A stretch of 64,000 nucleotides of DNA from Paenibacillus solani (GCF_001277345.1 NZ_LIUT01000001.1:2875699-2939698); one strand, 5' to 3'; shown: positions 19,601 through 29,567, counted from the first letter of the stretch. Numbers and translations are program-made. The notes: generated by a model not told the origin, from the sequence alone.

Positions 19601-21003
19601 TGGTACGGAATGCGTTCATGCGGATTGACGAAAGTCGCGTATCGGTCAATTTCCTTGCCTTCGTGCATCTTAACGGCAGCAAGCTCAATAATCTTGTTTG
19701 CCGTAATGGACAAACCGGTGGTTTCAATATCAAATACCACGTAAGTTGCACTGCTCAGTTCAATCGGCTGGGCTTGTTCCACGATATTTACAGCATCATT
19801 TACAACATTCGCCTCAATACCGTACATCATTTTGATGCCATGCTTCTTCGCATTCTTCGCTGCATCCGGATAACACTGAACACCGCCATGATCACTCACC
19901 GCAATCGCTTTATGTCCCCAGGCTGCAGCCGTCTTAACATAACGGTCAATCGGCGTGACGGCATCCATCGTGCTCATCGTCGTGTGCAAATGGAATTCCA
20001 CCCGTTTCTCCGCTGCGTTATCCTTACGGGATTTTGGCGAAGGAACTTCGACGAGATCCGAAGGGATCATGACCAGCTCGGGCACCTGCATAAACCGGTC
20101 ATATTCTACCCGACCGCGTGCCTTTACCCATTTTCCGTTCTCAAGAAGGCTCAGGACCTTCAAGTCGTCCTTCGTCTTGCCAAACATTTTCATCTGCAAA
20201 GAATCGCCGAAGTCAGTCAGGTTGAACGTAAACAGTGTACTGCCGTTGCGCAGTTCCTTGCGATCCAATCCGAAGATGGTTCCCTGTATCGTAATTTTCT
20301 TCTCTTCATCCTGAATCTCCTGGATTGGAACCGGCTGATCCTTGATGTCATACCCGACCTGGAGGCGAACATCGCCTTCTTCCTCATCCTCTGCATCCAA
20401 TTCAGCTTCCATGCTGCTCATGATCTGCTCAATGACCTTAAGCTCTTCTTCTCGCTTCTTCTGCTCGAACTCCTCATAAGCTGCCTGTCCGTTATCCCCG
20501 ACCTGCATCTTAACACGGAGTGTGAGATCAAAGTATTGGCGGAAAAAACGGGTAATGGCCTCATCGATCTGCTTCTTACGGGCGAGCTCAAGCGACATGC
20601 CATCTGACATGGAGAGAAGGACTTGTCCGTCCTGCACCTCGTGCTTGGCTCTTGCCATCCATCCGTTGACCGAAGGGATTTCACGATGAGCCCATTCCAG
20701 GAACAGTCCCCAATATTCTTGCACGATATCAGCCTCGGAAACGCCGCTTCCATATCGGAACACAAACTTGATCTTTGCGATATGCCCCATTTTCTCCTGA
20801 ATTCTTAGACAAAATGTGCGGTATACCTCTGCCGGAACCAAGGTTTCCTTAAGCAACGTTATTCTCCAGTCCTTACTGGCTCTGCTCGTCTCTACCCGTT
20901 CAATCACACCATCCAAAAAATAGGGTTCCACCAGATTGGCCGGAACTTCTCCCTGCTTGATCAGCAGTTCAAATCGCTTCCTTTTATCATCTGTTGTGCC
21001 CAT
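16687..21003 (-). CDS. polC: DNA polymerase III alpha subunit, Gram-positive type PolC
   Basis: A 1438-residue replicative polymerase with built-in proofreading, essentially the same length as B. subtilis PolC. Order: N-terminal region, OB fold, PHP domain start (EFHLHTTMSTMDAVTP), DEDDh exonuclease inserted in it (YVVFDIETTGLS; VLVAHNARFDMGF), polymerase core with a zinc-finger-like CTNSDC/CPECG module and metal aspartates in VPDIDLNFSGEYQ, then the tandem HhH and C-terminal domains. The ATG at 21003 is preceded by GGGGGAGGGAACC; an earlier in-frame ATG is not. It follows proS, as in B. subtilis, but with a structured 240-base gap. Confidence 0.97.
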   Translation of the reverse strand: MGTTDDKRKRFELLIKQGEVPANLVEPYFLDGVIERVETSRASKDWRITLLKETLVPAEVYRTFCLRIQEKMGHIAKIKFVFRYGSGVSEADIVQEYWGLFLEWAHREIPSVNGWMARAKHEVQDGQVLLSMSDGMSLELARKKQIDEAITRFFRQYFDLTLRVKMQVGDNGQAAYEEFEQKKREEELKVIEQIMSSMEAELDAEDEEEGDVRLQVGYDIKDQPVPIQEIQDEEKKITIQGTIFGLDRKELRNGSTLFTFNLTDFGDSLQMKMFGKTKDDLKVLSLLENGKWVKARGRVEYDRFMQVPELVMIPSDLVEVPSPKSRKDNAAEKRVEFHLHTTMSTMDAVTPIDRYVKTAAAWGHKAIAVSDHGGVQCYPDAAKNAKKHGIKMMYGIEANVVNDAVNIVEQAQPIELSSATYVVFDIETTGLSITANKIIELAAVKMHEGKEIDRYATFVNPHERIPYHIQQLTNINDDMVKDAPELEPVLKDFVEFVEDAVLVAHNARFDMGFIQASLKNAGMDTLANPSLDTLELARLVHPGMKNHRLNTLADKYKVLLESHHRAIDDTIALAGILTGLLNDVEKTKGVKMLDRLNDYVGTDLSNTRPFHCGIYALNMTGKKNLYKLVSMSHTEYFKRVPCIPKSKLQEMRDGLLVLSGCEKGEFFETVLNKTEEEAEEIADFYDVLEIQPLTMYMHLVDKGLVGSPEEIKTAISKVVRIGEKLNKPVIATGNVHYLEPRDKLFRDITIHGITGFSPLKDMRKPDAHFRTTDEMLEEFEFLGQDKCYEVVVTNTSELADRFEDLELFPDKLFTPILEGADEEIRNTCYDTAKSIYGENLPDVVVARLEKELEPIIKYGFSANYLISEKLVKKSNRDGYLVGSRGSVGSSVVATFLGISEVNPLPAHYICTNSDCKHSEWFLDGSIPSGFDLPDKDCPECGNKMKGEGQDIPFETFLGFKGDKVPDIDLNFSGEYQPHAHNFTKEMFGEKNVFRAGTIGTVAEKTAFGFAKKYEEHNNKRWRGAELNRLASGCTGVKRSTGQHPGGIVVVPDYIEVEEITPVQYPADDVNAEWKTTHFDYHAFEANLLKLDILGHDDPTMMRMLQDLTGVDPTTIPMNDPKVMSMFNSTEALGVKPEQIRSPVATFGVPEMGTKFVRQMLVESQPSSFADLLQISGLSHGTGVWLGNAQELIKNGTCNIKTVIGCRDDIMLFLIYKAGMEASLAFKITESVRKGRGLSQEWIDEMKKCKVPQWYIDSCLKIQYMFPKAHAAAYVISAVRTAYFKLYHPIEYYATYFSVRAEDFDIELCCQGYEAIYRRIEEIEQLGFGASPKEKGMLPILEMALEMTARGFTFKNIDLYQSDALRFKVDGDSLIPPFSALQGIGDNAARNIAAARDYGEFLSIEDFQQKSKASKTAVELLTQLGCFRGLPESNQLSLF

Positions 21004-21093
21004 GGTTCCCTCCCCCTGCATTGCATAAAGCGATAATACAAACTTCTTAGTGACCTACATTCAATGAAGATAATCTGCGTTTAGCAGATATAT

Positions 21094-21215
21094 AACAGAA
21101 TAAAGCCTCCAGGGCGGCAGCACCCATTCGTCCTGCCCCAAAGGAAGAGCGTCCGTCATACTGCCACCTGGAAGCTTGCTCCAGATGTTAGAGTTCCAGA
21201 TCCAATGCGAAGCTT
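21094..21215 (-). other. Structured proS-polC gap: competing stems, attenuator- or terminator-like
   Basis: Two stems can form in minus-strand RNA. In the first, AAGCTT and GC at 21215-21207 pair with GC and AAGCTT at 21179-21172. In the second, AAGC-CCAGG-GGCAG at 21177-21161 side pairs with CTGCC-CCTGG-GCTT at 21120-21103, followed by TATTCTGTTAT. They share the AAGCTT at 21172-21177, so they exclude each other. This is the layout of a transcription attenuator, or the second stem may simply end proS transcripts. It lacks the conserved T-box sequence. Confidence 0.45.
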
Positions 21216-21245
21216 GATAACTTCCTAGCACTTGATCCGAACATC

Positions 21246-21254
21246 ATTATATCA
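21246..21254 (-). promoter_or_regulatory. Possible extended -10 promoter before polC
   Basis: Minus strand TGATATAAT, a perfect extended -10, lies 6 bases after the proS stop and 243 bases upstream of polC. No recognisable -35. Transcription from here would include the competing stems. Confidence 0.4.
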
Positions 21255-21259
21255 TGTTA

Positions 21260-22717
21260 CTAGTAGGCTCTGGCGAACAAAACGGTATGTTTTGCTTCTG
21301 CTTCGCATACAAGACACTTGGTTTTCTTCTCAGCAGGTTCAAATGGGATGTTTCTGCTCGTAGCACCGGTCTCTTGCTTCACGGTATCCTCACAAGCTTC
21401 CGAACCGCACCAGCCTGCCAAAGTAAAGCCGCGTTGTTCTTCCATACTGTCTTTCATTTCATCCAGTGTCTCCACGGAATAGAAATGATCTTCACGGAAC
21501 TGCTTCGCACGCTCAAACATCTCCTGGTGCACCTGCGCCAGCATGTTCTGGACTTCTTGAGTCAGGTTGGATTGTTCCACGACTTTCTTCTCGCCTGTAA
21601 TTCGGGAGACAAGGACGCAGACGCCATTCTCCATGTCACGCGGACCAATCTCCAGGCGTACCGGCACTCCACGCATTTCGTATTCATTAAACTTCCAGCC
21701 AGGACGTACATCCGGATTATCATCTACACGCACGCGAATGCCAGCAGATTTCAATTCACGGAACAACTCATCCGTACGGCCCACTACCGCTTCTCGTGTC
21801 TTCGGTGGACCGATCGGGATCATGATGACTTGTGTCGGTGCGACTTTAGGAGGCAGCACCAGGCCACGATCATCACCATGAACCATAATCAGGGAGCCAA
21901 TGAGACGCGTGCTGACACCCCAGGATGTTGTATGAGCATATTCCAGCGTATTTTCACGATTCAAATATTGAATCTCGAAAGCTTGCGAGAAGTTGGTGCC
22001 CATATAATGCGAAGTACCTGCTTGTACAGCGCGTCCGTCTTTCATCATCGCTTCAATTGAGAATGTGTCCACGGCACCCGCAAATTTCTCCGAAGGTGTC
22101 TTTTGTCCCTTGATGACCGGAATTGCAAGGTAATCCTCTACAAATTGCTGATAAATATCAAGCATTTGCATCGTTTCTGCTCTTGCTTCCGTTTCCGTTT
22201 CATGAGCGGTATGACCCTCCTGCCACAGAAACTCACTGGTGCGGAGGAACGGCAGCGTACGCTTTTCCCAGCGAACTACATTTGCCCACTGGTTAATCAG
22301 CACAGGCAGATCGCGATAGGATTGAATCCATTTGGAATACATGTGCCCGAACATCGTTTCGGAAGTAGGACGAATAGCCAGACGTTCTTCAAGCTTCTCG
22401 CCTGCTGCTTCCGTTACCCATGGCAGCTCGGGATTGAAACCTTCCACATGCTCTTTCTCCTTCTGGAAAAAGCTCTCGGGAATGAACAACGGGAAGTAGG
22501 CATTCCGGTGTCCCGTTTCCTTAAAACGCCGATCCAGCTCCTCTTGGATATGCTCCCAAATCTCATAACCGTCCGGTTTAAAGACGATACAACCCCTAAC
22601 CGGGGAATAATCCATCAGGTCCGCTTTTTTGATAACATCAATATACCACCGTGAAAAATCTTCTCCTTGCGGCGTGATCTCTGTCACGAATTGTTTATCC
22701 TTTGATTCTTTAGACAT
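21260..22717 (-). CDS. proS: Proline--tRNA ligase, archaeal/eukaryal type (ProS type 3)
   Basis: A 485-residue class II synthetase that charges tRNA-Pro. Motif 2-3 context (RLAIRPTSETMFGHMYSKW, FLRTSEFLWQEGHTAH) and the C-terminal extension with a zinc-type CGSEACEDT/CLVCEAEAKH pair and a terminal ARAY tyrosine place it in the archaeal/eukaryal-like group. It has no inserted YbaK-like editing domain, unlike the roughly 560-residue bacterial type of B. subtilis. The ATG at 22717 has GGGAGGA upstream. It occupies the position of B. subtilis proS between rseP and polC, so it looks like an in-place replacement. Confidence 0.95.
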   Translation of the reverse strand: MSKESKDKQFVTEITPQGEDFSRWYIDVIKKADLMDYSPVRGCIVFKPDGYEIWEHIQEELDRRFKETGHRNAYFPLFIPESFFQKEKEHVEGFNPELPWVTEAAGEKLEERLAIRPTSETMFGHMYSKWIQSYRDLPVLINQWANVVRWEKRTLPFLRTSEFLWQEGHTAHETETEARAETMQMLDIYQQFVEDYLAIPVIKGQKTPSEKFAGAVDTFSIEAMMKDGRAVQAGTSHYMGTNFSQAFEIQYLNRENTLEYAHTTSWGVSTRLIGSLIMVHGDDRGLVLPPKVAPTQVIMIPIGPPKTREAVVGRTDELFRELKSAGIRVRVDDNPDVRPGWKFNEYEMRGVPVRLEIGPRDMENGVCVLVSRITGEKKVVEQSNLTQEVQNMLAQVHQEMFERAKQFREDHFYSVETLDEMKDSMEEQRGFTLAGWCGSEACEDTVKQETGATSRNIPFEPAEKKTKCLVCEAEAKHTVLFARAY

Positions 22718-22862
22718 ATAAATCCTGTTCCTCCCATTGATCAAAACGCGTGGCCGCAGCTCCCAACTGTGAGTGCTGGACAGACGTTATTGGCGATATG
22801 TGTGAGCAAAGCCGAGACAATAGCCTGCTCTGAATTAGAGCAACTTACAGTATATGATGCAA

Positions 22863-22908
22863 TAAAAAAGGTACGGCTCCGTTATGGCTGGCACACCGAG
22901 CCGTACCT
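22863..22908 (-). terminator. Intrinsic terminator after rseP
   Basis: AGGTACGGCTC pairs perfectly with GAGCCGTACCT, followed by TTTTTTATT. It starts 5 bases after the rseP stop and separates the envelope operon from proS. The 145 bases from here to proS hold a small TGCTCT/AGAGCA hairpin and no confident promoter. Confidence 0.92.
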
Positions 22909-22913
22909 CAAGG

Positions 22914-24188
22914 CTATCCGGTTATCAACCGCAAAATATCGTTATAGGTGACGGCAATCATTAACAGGAACAGCATCGCGAACCCGATAAAGTGAACCAT
23001 GCCTTCCCTGTTCGGATCAACAGGCCTACCTCTTAAAGCCTCGATCCCTAAGAACACCAGTCGGCTTCCATCCAATGCCGGTATTGGAAGCAGATTAAAA
23101 ATGCCAAGATATAAACTTAGAATCGCAGCCCATTTGGTGAGCTGTGCAATTCCTTGCTTGGCAATCTGACCCGTAACCTCAAAAGTTCGTACAGGACCGC
23201 CTAAATCATCCATGGAAAACTTCTGAATCAATTGCCTGAATCCCTGGAAGATGATATTCGTTGTATCTACCATCGCCGTACCGGAGCCGGTAATCGTCTC
23301 TCCAAATCCTGCTGGGCGAGTAGGAAGCTCTGGGATGATTCCCACCTTGCCGCCTTCTTCTCCCTCCATCGTCCGAGGAATCAATGTAAGATCGAATGAT
23401 TCATCACCACGACGAACCGTCCATTCCATCGGCTTGTCCTTGGATGCGGAAATCAATTCAATCATCTTCTGATAATCGGCACCGATCGCGTTCCCATTAA
23501 TACTCTCGATGATGTCGCCCTCTTTCAGATTGGCTTCATCTGCAGGCATGCCCTTCGTAATCTCACCAATCTGAACGTAAGTAGGATTTTCCACGGGAAT
23601 GCCTGCCATCTGGATGTTAAGTGCAAAGAGCACGAATGCCAGAATAAAGTTCATAACCGGACCGGCAAATATCGCAAGCGCTCTTTGGCCAACCGTCTTA
23701 CTGCCGAACTGGCGGTCTCTTGGCGCGATCTGCGTCTCAACACCTTTGGCCACCGTATGTGCTTGGGGATGGATTTCATATTGCTGAAATTCTCCATCCA
23801 CATCAAGCCTCACCGACAATCGATCCACCATATCCATAAACTGGACTTCGCCGCGGATCACATTTTTGCGGTTATCCAGTTGATCCAAATAAATCTTCTT
23901 AACTTGATTCTCTGCATTCAATCGAACCGCTATCGTCTGACCGGGCTGGATCTCGACTAGTTCCGGATCCTCCCCCGCCATACGTGCATACCCACCGAAT
24001 GGAAGAAGACGAAGCGTAAATTGCGTTTCATTGCGTTTATATGAGAACAGCTTTGGACCAAATCCAATCGCGAATTCGCGGACCAAAATCCCGGCACGAC
24101 GGGCAAAGTAATAATGACCCCATTCATGCACGGTCACGATTACAAAAAACATAAGCACCGTTAAAAAAACGATCCGAACCATTTCCAA
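22914..24188 (-). CDS. rseP: Site-2 metalloprotease RasP/RseP
   Basis: A 424-residue intramembrane zinc protease that cuts anti-sigma factors and leftover signal peptides. HEWGH in the first membrane segment and the later NLLPIPALDGSRL give the zinc ligands; a PDZ domain lies between (EITKGMPADEANLKEGDIIESING). About four membrane segments. In Bacillales it activates extracytoplasmic sigma factors and influences division. Last gene of the rpsB-to-rseP group, with a strong terminator after it. Confidence 0.96.
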   Translation of the reverse strand: MEMVRIVFLTVLMFFVIVTVHEWGHYYFARRAGILVREFAIGFGPKLFSYKRNETQFTLRLLPFGGYARMAGEDPELVEIQPGQTIAVRLNAENQVKKIYLDQLDNRKNVIRGEVQFMDMVDRLSVRLDVDGEFQQYEIHPQAHTVAKGVETQIAPRDRQFGSKTVGQRALAIFAGPVMNFILAFVLFALNIQMAGIPVENPTYVQIGEITKGMPADEANLKEGDIIESINGNAIGADYQKMIELISASKDKPMEWTVRRGDESFDLTLIPRTMEGEEGGKVGIIPELPTRPAGFGETITGSGTAMVDTTNIIFQGFRQLIQKFSMDDLGGPVRTFEVTGQIAKQGIAQLTKWAAILSLYLGIFNLLPIPALDGSRLVFLGIEALRGRPVDPNREGMVHFIGFAMLFLLMIAVTYNDILRLITG

Positions 24189-24302
24189 TTATTTACATCC
24201 CCCTTTTCTCTCAGAAACGCAGTATGTCCCTATAGATTATCATTATTCTCCTGTTGTCCACAAGAGAATCACAAGCTATCCGATTTTTTTAAGGGAGATT
24301 TC

Positions 24303-24336
24303 GAAAAAAACGGCTTCAGACTATAGCCTGGAAGCT
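24303..24336 (-). terminator. Probable terminator after dxr
   Basis: GCTT-CAG pairs with CTG-AAGC with one bulged base, followed by CGTTTTTTT. It overlaps the dxr stop codon and separates dxr from rseP by a 130-base gap. Confidence 0.55.
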
Positions 24337-25460
24337 AATTGGCGCGCTAACCGGTCATTCTCTTCAATCGTTTCCAGTTCGGGCTCGGGTATAAGCTGGT
24401 GCTGCTGCACCACTTCCTCGATGATTTTTTCGATACGTAGAAAAGAGATCTCGCCCCCAAGAAACCGTGCTACTGCAATCTCATTCGCTGCATTGAATAC
24501 CGTCGGCGCTGTCCCCCCCATCTTACCACATTCATAAGCAAGCCTTAAACAAGGAAAACGTTCAAGATCCATTTCCCGGAAATTCAGCTGGCCCGCTTCC
24601 GCTAAAGACAACCTCTTGGCAGGTGAAGACCATCGCTCCGGATAAGTCAACGCATATTGAATCGGAACCCGCATGTCCGGATTGCCAAGCTGCGCAATAA
24701 TACTCGAATCACGGAATTCGACAAAGGAATGAATGATGCTCTCCGGATGGAGAAGGACGGATATCTGCTCGTACGGGATATTGTACAACCAGTGAGCTTC
24801 CATCACCTCAAGCCCCTTATTAACCATCGTCGCGGAATCAATCGTAATTTTAGCTCCCATGGACCAGTTTGGATGTTTCAGCGCATCCTCCACTGTAACA
24901 TTAACGAGCTGATCACGGGTGTAATCCCGGAATGATCCGCCAGAAGCCGTTAACGTGATCCGTTCAATATCTTCATGCCGTTCTCCGTTTAAACATTGAA
25001 AAATAGCCGAATGCTCACTATCGATCGGCAAGAGCTTTACTCCATTTGCCGCTGCCCGAGCCGTCACGAGGTGACCAGCAGTTACGAGCGTTTCCTTGTT
25101 GGCTAGACCAATAGTCTTTCCCTCTTCTATGGCAGCGAGTGTAGATGAGAGGCCCATGCTTCCAACAACGGCGGTAACCACAAACTCCGCATCTGTTCCT
25201 GCCGCAATCTCTATGAGTCCTTCCTGCCCATGGAACACTTCGGTGCCGGTGGGAAGTTCATGGCGGATGCTGTCAGCAAGCTCTTTTGTGGCAACAGATA
25301 CTTTGCGTGGTGCAAATTCCGTAATCTGCTGAAGTAATAATTCTTTATTGCTTCCCGCAGCAAGTCCCTCAATCTGAAATTGTTCCCGGTGTTTTCTCAC
25401 AACGTCCAAGGTCTGGGTACCAATGGAACCTGTGGAGCCGAGTACACTGATTTTCTTCAT
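24321..25460 (-). CDS. dxr: 1-deoxy-D-xylulose 5-phosphate reductoisomerase
   Basis: A 379-residue enzyme that makes 2-C-methyl-erythritol 4-phosphate in isoprenoid synthesis. The NADPH-binding loop [31 protein letters not shown], the metal site [15 protein letters not shown] and LTASGGSF are all present. The start at 25460 (MKKIS) lies 9 bases after AAAGGA, better than the ATG two codons up. Upstream of it, uppS and cdsA also serve isoprenoid-lipid supply, so the operon groups envelope precursors. Confidence 0.96.
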   Translation of the reverse strand: MKKISVLGSTGSIGTQTLDVVRKHREQFQIEGLAAGSNKELLLQQITEFAPRKVSVATKELADSIRHELPTGTEVFHGQEGLIEIAAGTDAEFVVTAVVGSMGLSSTLAAIEEGKTIGLANKETLVTAGHLVTARAAANGVKLLPIDSEHSAIFQCLNGERHEDIERITLTASGGSFRDYTRDQLVNVTVEDALKHPNWSMGAKITIDSATMVNKGLEVMEAHWLYNIPYEQISVLLHPESIIHSFVEFRDSSIIAQLGNPDMRVPIQYALTYPERWSSPAKRLSLAEAGQLNFREMDLERFPCLRLAYECGKMGGTAPTVFNAANEIAVARFLGGEISFLRIEKIIEEVVQQHQLIPEPELETIEENDRLARQLASRL

Positions 25461-25477
25461 GCACATCGTTCCTTTCG

Positions 25478-26278
25478 TTAATAAGGCAGGAGACCCAATA
25501 TATGTACAAATGGAAATACGACGATCCAGCTGTCACACCGGTCCAATATTCCACCATGTCCAGGCAATAGCTTACCCGAATCCTTAATGCCATAGACCCG
25601 CTTATAAGCAGACTGCACCAAATCCCCAAGTTGGCCAATAACGGCACAGGAAAGCCCGATAAGAACTGCTTGACCAGCCGTCAGGAGTCCATCTGAGAAG
25701 AATGCAAAGAGCAGCGCTGATAATACCGCGATCAAGACGCCTCCAAGCGCACCCTCAACCGTTTTATTCGGGCTAATGGAGGGCCATAATTTATGACGTC
25801 CCATCGAGCGACCGACAAAATACGCTCCAGCATCACTTGCCCAGATCGAAACCAGAAGCAAAAAAGTCCAGAATACGCCATGAGCGTCAGGCGCATGTCT
25901 TGATTCCGCAATGAACGAAAATCCGATGCCGATATAAGCCGAAGCCAAAAACAGTAAAGAAACCCGCTTGATATCAATCGTATTCTTCGTAATCACCGTT
26001 ACGAGCATGAATAAGAGCAATAATAGCCACAGAACATACCCCCACGGCATATTAAAATTCAATTGAAGTGGCCCCCATGGGAAAACAAAAAGAAATACCC
26101 CCACATAACCAATCCATGCTGTTCCACCGAATGGTGCCGTATTTGTCATGCGTACAAATTCATAGTAACCGATTAGCGCCATCGCCAGAATAAGAAGATG
26201 GTACCACAGACCGCCAATGAAACATAATCCTAAAAAGACCGCTCCCGCTATAATTCCGGTAATCAATCGCTGTTTCAA
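25478..26278 (-). CDS. cdsA: Phosphatidate cytidylyltransferase
   Basis: A 266-residue integral membrane enzyme that makes CDP-diacylglycerol from phosphatidate and CTP. Six to eight hydrophobic segments, and near the C-terminus the signature [11 protein letters not shown] followed by [12 protein letters not shown]. It lies 17 bases before dxr and 20 after uppS, the conserved frr-uppS-cdsA-dxr order. Confidence 0.96.
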   Translation of the reverse strand: MKQRLITGIIAGAVFLGLCFIGGLWYHLLILAMALIGYYEFVRMTNTAPFGGTAWIGYVGVFLFVFPWGPLQLNFNMPWGYVLWLLLLLFMLVTVITKNTIDIKRVSLLFLASAYIGIGFSFIAESRHAPDAHGVFWTFLLLVSIWASDAGAYFVGRSMGRHKLWPSISPNKTVEGALGGVLIAVLSALLFAFFSDGLLTAGQAVLIGLSCAVIGQLGDLVQSAYKRVYGIKDSGKLLPGHGGILDRCDSWIVVFPFVHILGLLPY

Positions 26279-26298
26279 AACGTTCCATCCTCCATCGG

Positions 26299-27066
26299 CT
26301 ACGACAAACCACCGTAGCGCCTAGTTCTTTGTTGATAATTTGCTATCGCCTCAACCAAATGGTCCTTGGTGAACTCCGGCCAATAGACATCTGTAAACCA
26401 TAGCTCGCTATATGCCAGCTGCCATAACATAAAGTTGCTCAAGCGCAGCTCGCCGCTGGTGCGGATCAATAAATCCGGATCCGGTAACTCGCCTGTGAGG
26501 AGCCGCTGGCTAATCAGTTCCTCTGTGATATCTTCTGGACGAAGAATCCCATCACGTACTTCTTGCCCCAGCGTCTTAACACTTTCGGTGATCTCTTTAC
26601 GGCTGCCGTAATTGAGCGCAAAATTCAGAATGAGACCGTTATTACCGGCTGTCTTCGCAACTGCTTCTTCCATGGCAGACAGAGTATGAGAAGGAAGGTC
26701 TTCCGGATGCCCCATCATGCGGACCTGGACATTCTTCTCGATCAGCTCCTCCAACTCAATGGCCAAAAACTCTTGGGGAAGTTTCATCAGGAAATCGACC
26801 TCATCCTTCGGCCGCGTCCAGTTTTCAGTAGAAAAAGCATACATCGTCAACACTTTGATTCCCAAGTCATTGGCCGCTATGGCCGTCCTTTTGACAGCTT
26901 TCATACCATTCTGATGGCCAACGATCCGCGGCATACCACGCCGTTTTGCCCAGCGTCCGTTACCATCCATAATGATGGCAACATGCTCGGGGATGTTGTC
27001 CGGAGAGAGCTGATGCGTCTGCTGACTGTTCTCCTGATTCAACCACGATCGAACCCGTTTGATCAT
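26299..27066 (-). CDS. uppS: Isoprenyl transferase (undecaprenyl diphosphate synthase)
   Basis: A 255-residue cis-prenyltransferase that makes the C55 lipid carrier for cell wall synthesis. HVAIIMDGNGRWAKRRGMPRIVGHQ, MYAFSTENW and the C-terminal DLLIRTSGELRLSNFMLWQ motif are complete. I use ATG 27066 (GGAGGAA directly upstream); the reading frame stays open a further 77 codons into frr in another frame, but that part has no family similarity. An apparent terminator ends just 27 bases before the start, so expression may depend on readthrough or on a promoter inside frr. Confidence 0.95.
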   Translation of the reverse strand: MIKRVRSWLNQENSQQTHQLSPDNIPEHVAIIMDGNGRWAKRRGMPRIVGHQNGMKAVKRTAIAANDLGIKVLTMYAFSTENWTRPKDEVDFLMKLPQEFLAIELEELIEKNVQVRMMGHPEDLPSHTLSAMEEAVAKTAGNNGLILNFALNYGSRKEITESVKTLGQEVRDGILRPEDITEELISQRLLTGELPDPDLLIRTSGELRLSNFMLWQLAYSELWFTDVYWPEFTKDHLVEAIANYQQRTRRYGGLS

Positions 27067-27092
27067 TCCATTTCCTCCAGGCATCTTTCTGC

Positions 27093-27141
27093 AAAAAAAG
27101 AGACAAACCCCACCATTGACAGGAGGGGCCATAAGTCTCTT
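27093..27141 (-). terminator. Terminator/attenuator between frr and uppS
   Basis: AAGAGAC pairs with GTCTCTT and the inner CCCC-CC with GG-GGGG, followed by an uninterrupted U-run. It starts at the frr stop and ends 27 bases before uppS, leaving no space for a separate promoter in between. Confidence 0.85.
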
Positions 27142-27693
27142 ATACTTCCATAATCTCTTTTTCTTTGGCAACGAGGACTTTGTCGACTTCTGCGATATAC
27201 TTATCCGTCGTTTTTTGGATATCATCCTGATGTCTCCGGGACTCGTCCTCGGAAATATCTGTTTTCTCCAATTTTTTAATGTCATCGTTGGCATCACGAC
27301 GAATGTTGCGGATGGCCACTTTCGCTTCTTCGCCGAATTTTTTCGTCATTTTCACCAGATCAGTTCTGCGTTCTTCCGTAAGTGCAGGTACAACGAGACG
27401 AATCTGATTGCCATCATTCGCCGGGGTTAGTCCGATATCCGATTTCATGATTGCTTTTTCGATATCGGCCAAGGACGACTTGTCCCAAGGCTGGATCATA
27501 AGCGTTCTGGAATCTGGCGTACTAATGTTAGCCAGCTGATTCAGCGGAGTGGGTGCTCCGTAATATTCAACTGTAATCCGGTCGAGAAGCGCTGGAGCTG
27601 CCCGCCCTGCACGCAAAGTAGCCAAGTCACGTTTCAAAGCTAAGATCGCTTTTTCCATGCGTTCTTCTGCATTCTTTTTCACCGATTGCGGCA

Positions 27694-27694
<1 letters not shown>
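27140..27694 (-). CDS. frr: Ribosome recycling factor
   Basis: A 184-residue protein that splits post-termination ribosomes with [37 protein letters not shown] and [16 protein letters not shown] are typical. The ATG overlaps the pyrH stop by one base (TAATG), behind AAAGGGAG. Normal length. Confidence 0.97.
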
Positions 27695-28656
<962 letters not shown>

Positions 28657-28696
28657 TTAAAAAAGAAGGAACACGGGTGTGTTCCACTCTTTTCTA
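28657..28696 (-). terminator. Intrinsic terminator after tsf
   Basis: GGAACAC pairs with GTGTTCC around ACCC, extended by AAAAGA with TCTTTT, then more T residues. It lies 24 bases after the tsf stop. Confidence 0.88.
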
Positions 28697-28719
28697 TAAC
28701 TTATATTAGCCTTTATGGC

Positions 28720-29370
28720 TTATTTATTCACCTGGGACATAACTTCTTCAACGAAGTTGTCTTGTTTTTTCTCCAAGCCTTCGCCAAGTTCAAAGCGAGC
28801 AAAACGACGAATGGAGATGTTTTCACCAATCGTGCTGATTTTCTCGTTAAGAAGCGTGTTGATTGTTTTGTCCGGATCTTTGATAAAGGATTGCTCCAGC
28901 AAGCAATACTCTTCATAGTACTTGTTGATGCGGCCTTCAACCATTTTTTCAACGATTTTCTCAGGCTTGCCTTCATTCAAAGCTTGGTTTTTCAAGATTT
29001 CTTTTTCTTTCTCAAGCTCTTCCGTTGGCACTTCTTCACGACGAACATATTTAGGGTTTACCGCAGCGATGTGCATAGCGATATCACGAGCAAACTCTTT
29101 AAATTGATCGGTTTTGCCTACGAAGTCGGTTTCACAGTTGATTTCCACGAGAACACCGATTCTTCCGCCGCCATGAATGTAGGATTCTACAACGCCTTCA
29201 GTTGCGATACGTCCAGCTTTGTTAGCTGCTGCAGACAAGCCTTTCTCACGAAGAACTGCAATTGCTTTTTCGATATCACCATTTGTTTCATCCAGCGCTT
29301 TTTTACAATCCAGCATGCCTGCGCCTGTTCTTTCGCGAAGTTCTTTTACCGCACTAGCTGATACTGCCAT
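28720..29370 (-). CDS. tsf: Elongation factor Ts
   Basis: A 216-residue nucleotide exchange factor for EF-Tu. [30 protein letters not shown] at the N-terminus and [18 protein letters not shown] are diagnostic. It is the short form, with one dimerisation-domain subdomain, shorter than the roughly 290-residue B. subtilis protein, as in some other Firmicutes. The ATG at 29370 has GGAGGG upstream. Confidence 0.95.
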   Translation of the reverse strand: MAVSASAVKELRERTGAGMLDCKKALDETNGDIEKAIAVLREKGLSAAANKAGRIATEGVVESYIHGGGRIGVLVEINCETDFVGKTDQFKEFARDIAMHIAAVNPKYVRREEVPTEELEKEKEILKNQALNEGKPEKIVEKMVEGRINKYYEEYCLLEQSFIKDPDKTINTLLNEKISTIGENISIRRFARFELGEGLEKKQDNFVEEVMSQVNK

Positions 29371-29522
29371 TAGAATTCCCTCCAAATTGGTAAGTTGATG
29401 TTTGCGTTCTGCTTAAGATGCCGTTCATATTCATGCGCCCTTCTCAAAAACACAGTCCGCTATAAGTATTTCTTGCATGCCAGAAGAATGTTAATTTCAT
29501 ATGTTATCCGTCCTGACATCTT

Positions 29523-29567
29523 AAAAAAAGGGCAGTGAGAGGTTATCCACCTACCAACCACCCTTTT
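29523..29567 (-). terminator. Terminator/attenuator between rpsB and tsf
   Basis: AAAAGGG pairs with CCCTTTT, with an inner GGTT/AACC helix, followed by TTT. It likely reduces readthrough from rpsB into tsf, or ends rpsB mRNA. No promoter is obvious in the 150 bases between it and tsf, so tsf probably relies on readthrough. Confidence 0.7.

Noticed and set aside
19489..20607. Plus-strand open frame of 372 codons
   Set aside because: It lies wholly inside polC on the opposite strand, has no ribosome binding site or family motif, and its composition follows the antisense of polC codons.
21094..21250. T-box riboswitch before polC
   Set aside because: A GGGTGCTGCCGC stretch faintly resembles the T-box sequence, but the conserved core and UGGN bulge are not present and polC is not a T-box gene.
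27067..27297. 77-codon N-terminal extension of uppS
   Set aside because: It overlaps frr in another frame and the terminator, and has no similarity to prenyltransferases; the ATG at 27066 has GGAGG.
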